A stretch of DNA of 64,000 bases from Acanthornis magna (lineage: Eukaryota; Chordata; Aves; Passeriformes; Acanthizidae), in the NCBI GenBank assembly GCA_036785705.1, contig JAWUZG010000032.1:15619501-15683500 (forward strand), given 5' to 3'. Both the position numbers and the translations under genes were made by a program. Position 1 is the stretch's first letter; each line of letters begins with the position of its first letter. Below are positions 60,991 through 64,000 of the stretch, in pieces. The notes beneath the pieces were generated by a model. It saw only the letters and a program-made list of their open reading frames with translations, was not told the origin of the DNA and ran no database searches.

Positions 60991-63900
60991 ACTAAGTTAA
61001 AGCTTAAAGCATAAGTTTTAAAGCTTTGCTTGGTCTTTTTGAACAAACTGGCATGAAGCCTGACACTTCCCCTCTAAAAGACATGGAAAAATTTGGGATT
61101 TCAGCTTTAAAGATGCTGTCCAATGAACATCAGTGTGAAGTGTGTAGGATTTAACAAACAAGTGGGCAAGCCTCCAGTTTGGCCTGAGCAGAGCTGTGGC
61201 AGTTCGCATTCACTAAGAGCCTTGGACCCTTCAGGCTTCTGGGATGGTGCCTTCTGGTAGTGGTGCCCGTGGCCTCAGCTGGTTGTTCTGCCATCTTGAT
61301 TGCCAAATTTTCTATTCCGGACATTTTTATTGGTGGTATAATCCTTAGATTTCTTGCTATTGTCCTATTTTTGCAATGTTCCTATTGCCTTGATTTTTTT
61401 TGCCTGACCATCCTTCTTCTGCTGCCTTGCACATCAGCTTCCCCTTGCCAGTCAGAAATGCAGGAAGCCACAGACAGCCAAAGTGACGGGAACCTCTGCC
61501 CCAAACATGGATCATTTGGAAAGCCAAAAGAGGGTGTGTGGATCTGTTTCAGGTCTAGATGCAGCTGCAGCAATGTGAAGGGGGGGTGCACAGACTCTGT
61601 CAGGCACCCACAAAGCACTGGACTGCCCTGAGAAGGGTCAGTGCTGCCTTTGCCTTCTCCTCCCTCTCCACTAGCTCACCCCCTGCAACACAGCAGTTCT
61701 CTTGGCACCTCCTAAAAAAAGCAGGTAATGGGAGCTGCCAGGTATACATGAATAGGGGGCATCTTTGTCTGTTCTTCATAATTCAACAGTATTGTAGCAA
61801 ATAAATGCCTCCCGAGGTCCTCCTTGCAAAGGAGACCCTCTGAGTGCAAAACACTGACTGACTCCTCAGACTGACCTAAGGCATCATCTGGCTACCAGAG
61901 TTGATTACGAGGGTGGCATCTTCCTTTATCTCATATGTACACACAGATCTGCCTTTATCTTATGTGTTTGTATTTTTCTCTGCTTTGTTTGACCTTGCAG
62001 TTCCTTCTAAAATGTCTATAAAGAAAGTCTGTGTGATTGGTTCAATAACATTCTTCAGGGGGTTTCAATCCAGCATGATATTTTTCATAGTATACATAGT
62101 CAACAGATATGTTTCATTTACACACAGAGCCTGAATTCAACAGTGATCTTTATGTGGGGAAACATTTTCTGGCTATTAGTTTTCAGTAGTTCTAGTATCT
62201 GCAGTAGCTATTTGTGTCACAGTTGACTTTTCAGAAATACTTCCATGTGAAAATAGTGTCTGGATGAAAGAAAGATCAAGGCAGTTGCCTGAGCCATTTT
62301 CCTTCTAACTTGTGTTGGCATGACTGGAACCTTGGGCCATGGGTCCTGGACCATGTCACTGCTGCCTGTGGACAGATGCAGGAGGAGCTGGATCTACTTG
62401 GTAGGTGCAATCCAGAGCCAGTAGATCCACAGACTGAGTATTTTGTACTCTCAGTGAGTGGTCTTCAGATAGCACAGTATTGTATTTCCATTTGGGATTT
62501 CAAAGGTCTTCTTAGCTGTCACGTTTGGGAGCATAATCCCAAATAAAAGCAGGAATGATCCATTACTGGAAAAGTTGGCTTAAGCTGATATGCAGGCAAT
62601 TTCACTGGCCTTGACCTTTTCTAAAATGCATGGCAAAACTTTCATTTCTCTCCCACCAGCCATTTCTGGCTGGCTTTGTTTATTTGCTTTTGTAGACTAG
62701 GAACTATCTGGGGCAATGTCTGTGCTGTGTTTGGTCCTTGCCTGTCAAGACACACAAATCGTTGTGAGTCAAATGGTGTCTTCATTTGCATCACACTTTG
62801 CTGTGCTCTCAGCAGCTTTGCTGGGTGGAAATGGAAGCAGGATTGAACTCCAGAGACTACAGATCTGTGTGAATGTTTGAATATCTTATAAGTCTGTGAC
62901 TTTTGTCCAGTAATAAGTGCCTTGAGCATACAAATTTAGAAGAGAAGTTAAAGACTCTAGTAATATGCAGAGGGTGCAGCTGATGCAGACAGACAGCGTG
63001 TGTTTGGCACTTAAACCTCTCCGTGACTTTGGATCTCGTGTGAACTATACCCATTTCCCCAAGGGAGACTGGTTCAAGTGTCAGTGTTTTCAGGAGAAGT
63101 TAATGGCAAGTACAGTTTTTTAAGATTCTCAATGAAACAAGGTGGATGGGTCCCATCAAACTAGAATGGGGATGGGATGGTAATACAGGAACTTTCATAA
63201 AGAAATGTCTGCACAATGTGAAACTCAACAGGAGCTACTCCAGAGAGATGAACTTACTGCAACTGCTCACAGAGAGGCTGGGTTGTGCCTTGCAGCAACC
63301 AGCACATCTCCTTTTCTATTTACTGCCTTCTGCACTTGACAGACAGGCAGTTGAGGAAAAAAGCTCTCATCCAAGTGCAGGGTCATTTATGCCCCAGTTT
63401 CTGTGAAATTCAAATTCCTCGGACACAAATCTCTTTCTGCTGTAAATGACAGAGACCTTAGGTTACAGTGGTAGTTCAAGGGAGGAATATCTCACATCTC
63501 ATAGGGGGAAACACAGACATATTTCCATGTTATGGGGAGCTTCCTCTGTGCCTGGTAATCCTCAAGCTCAGAATTTACTTCCTTGCTTTATTCATAAAAT
63601 GTGGGTTATTCCAGGCCCCCCTGATCTAGCCTGAATTAACGCCCAGCCATGCTGTACAACTTCAGAAACCTTGCCTGTTCTTTTCCCTGTTTTCACAGCT
63701 TGTTTAGTAAATATACTGCACCTCCCTAGAAAATTTGTTTTTCTTATACATCAGTATGTAGGCATTTCCTGTATCAGTTTTATCTTTTTCTTTCAAATCT
63801 TATTTTACTACAGGCTGAGATTCTTTAGATCATACAGGTTTACAGTGACCACTCTGGAGGTGCAACAGCACTGGAGCAGCAAGCAGAAATGAAATGATGG

Positions 63901-64000
63901 ATACCTGCAGCCTCTCTAAGCTACTCTTTGGCAGCCCACATTGAAATTGCAGAGGGTGCAGATAGTTCCTGTCACCAGCATTGCTGTCAGCACTTCTGGC
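60991..64000. other. Non-coding stretch, no gene seen
   Basis: Unique sequence to the window end. The 123-codon frame at 61260-61631 starts with a hydrophobic stretch but overlaps an opposite-strand frame and has no recognised domain. No exon, RNA gene or transposon was found. Confidence 0.5.

Overview
The window looks like non-coding DNA from a bird, most likely a songbird (passerine). The evidence is its interspersed repeats. There are several CR1 LINE copies, two of them with the avian CR1 3' end. There is a SINE whose head resembles tRNA-Ile and whose tail is CR1-like, an arrangement I know from zebra finch. There are also several solitary LTRs of avian endogenous-retrovirus type. No bacterial, phage or organellar signal is visible.

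No protein-coding exon or functional RNA gene could be supported on either strand. Open frames are short, match no family I recognise, and fit chance frames, repeat-derived frames, or frames held open by a GC-rich satellite. The region is therefore intergenic or deep intronic.

Layout: 1-5.5 kb is unique AT-rich sequence with an AT microsatellite. An old CR1/L3-like LINE scrap lies at 5.53-5.77 kb. Two CR1 3' ends sit head-to-head at 9.69-10.88 kb, followed by an ERV LTR (minus strand) from 11.0 kb. A short palindromic ancient repeat lies at 13.17 kb and has a relative at 55.07 kb. A compact ERV LTR (minus) lies at 14.34-14.71 kb, a decayed CR1 ORF2 segment at 16.2-16.8 kb and an ERVL-type LTR (plus) at 21.9-22.5 kb. 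From 22.5 to 31.5 kb the sequence is mostly unique. A promoter/LTR-like block (31.5-32.3 kb) is followed by the most unusual feature of the window: a diverged tandem satellite of about eleven ~174-180 bp units (32.5-34.4 kb) with telomere-like TTAGGG words at unit seams. A possible ERV 3' end lies near 35.8-36.3 kb. A well-delimited solo LTR with a 6-bp target duplication lies at 44.43-45.10 kb, the tRNA-derived SINE at 51.05-51.19 kb, a decayed CR1 reverse-transcriptase segment at 56.3-57.2 kb and a last CR1 3' scrap at 60.76-60.99 kb.

There is no operon-like or pathway logic to describe. What can be read is a record of transposition: CR1, SINE and several ERV lineages, each decayed to a different degree, plus one local satellite expansion. 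Family names come from recognition of sequence words by eye. No alignment or database search was run.
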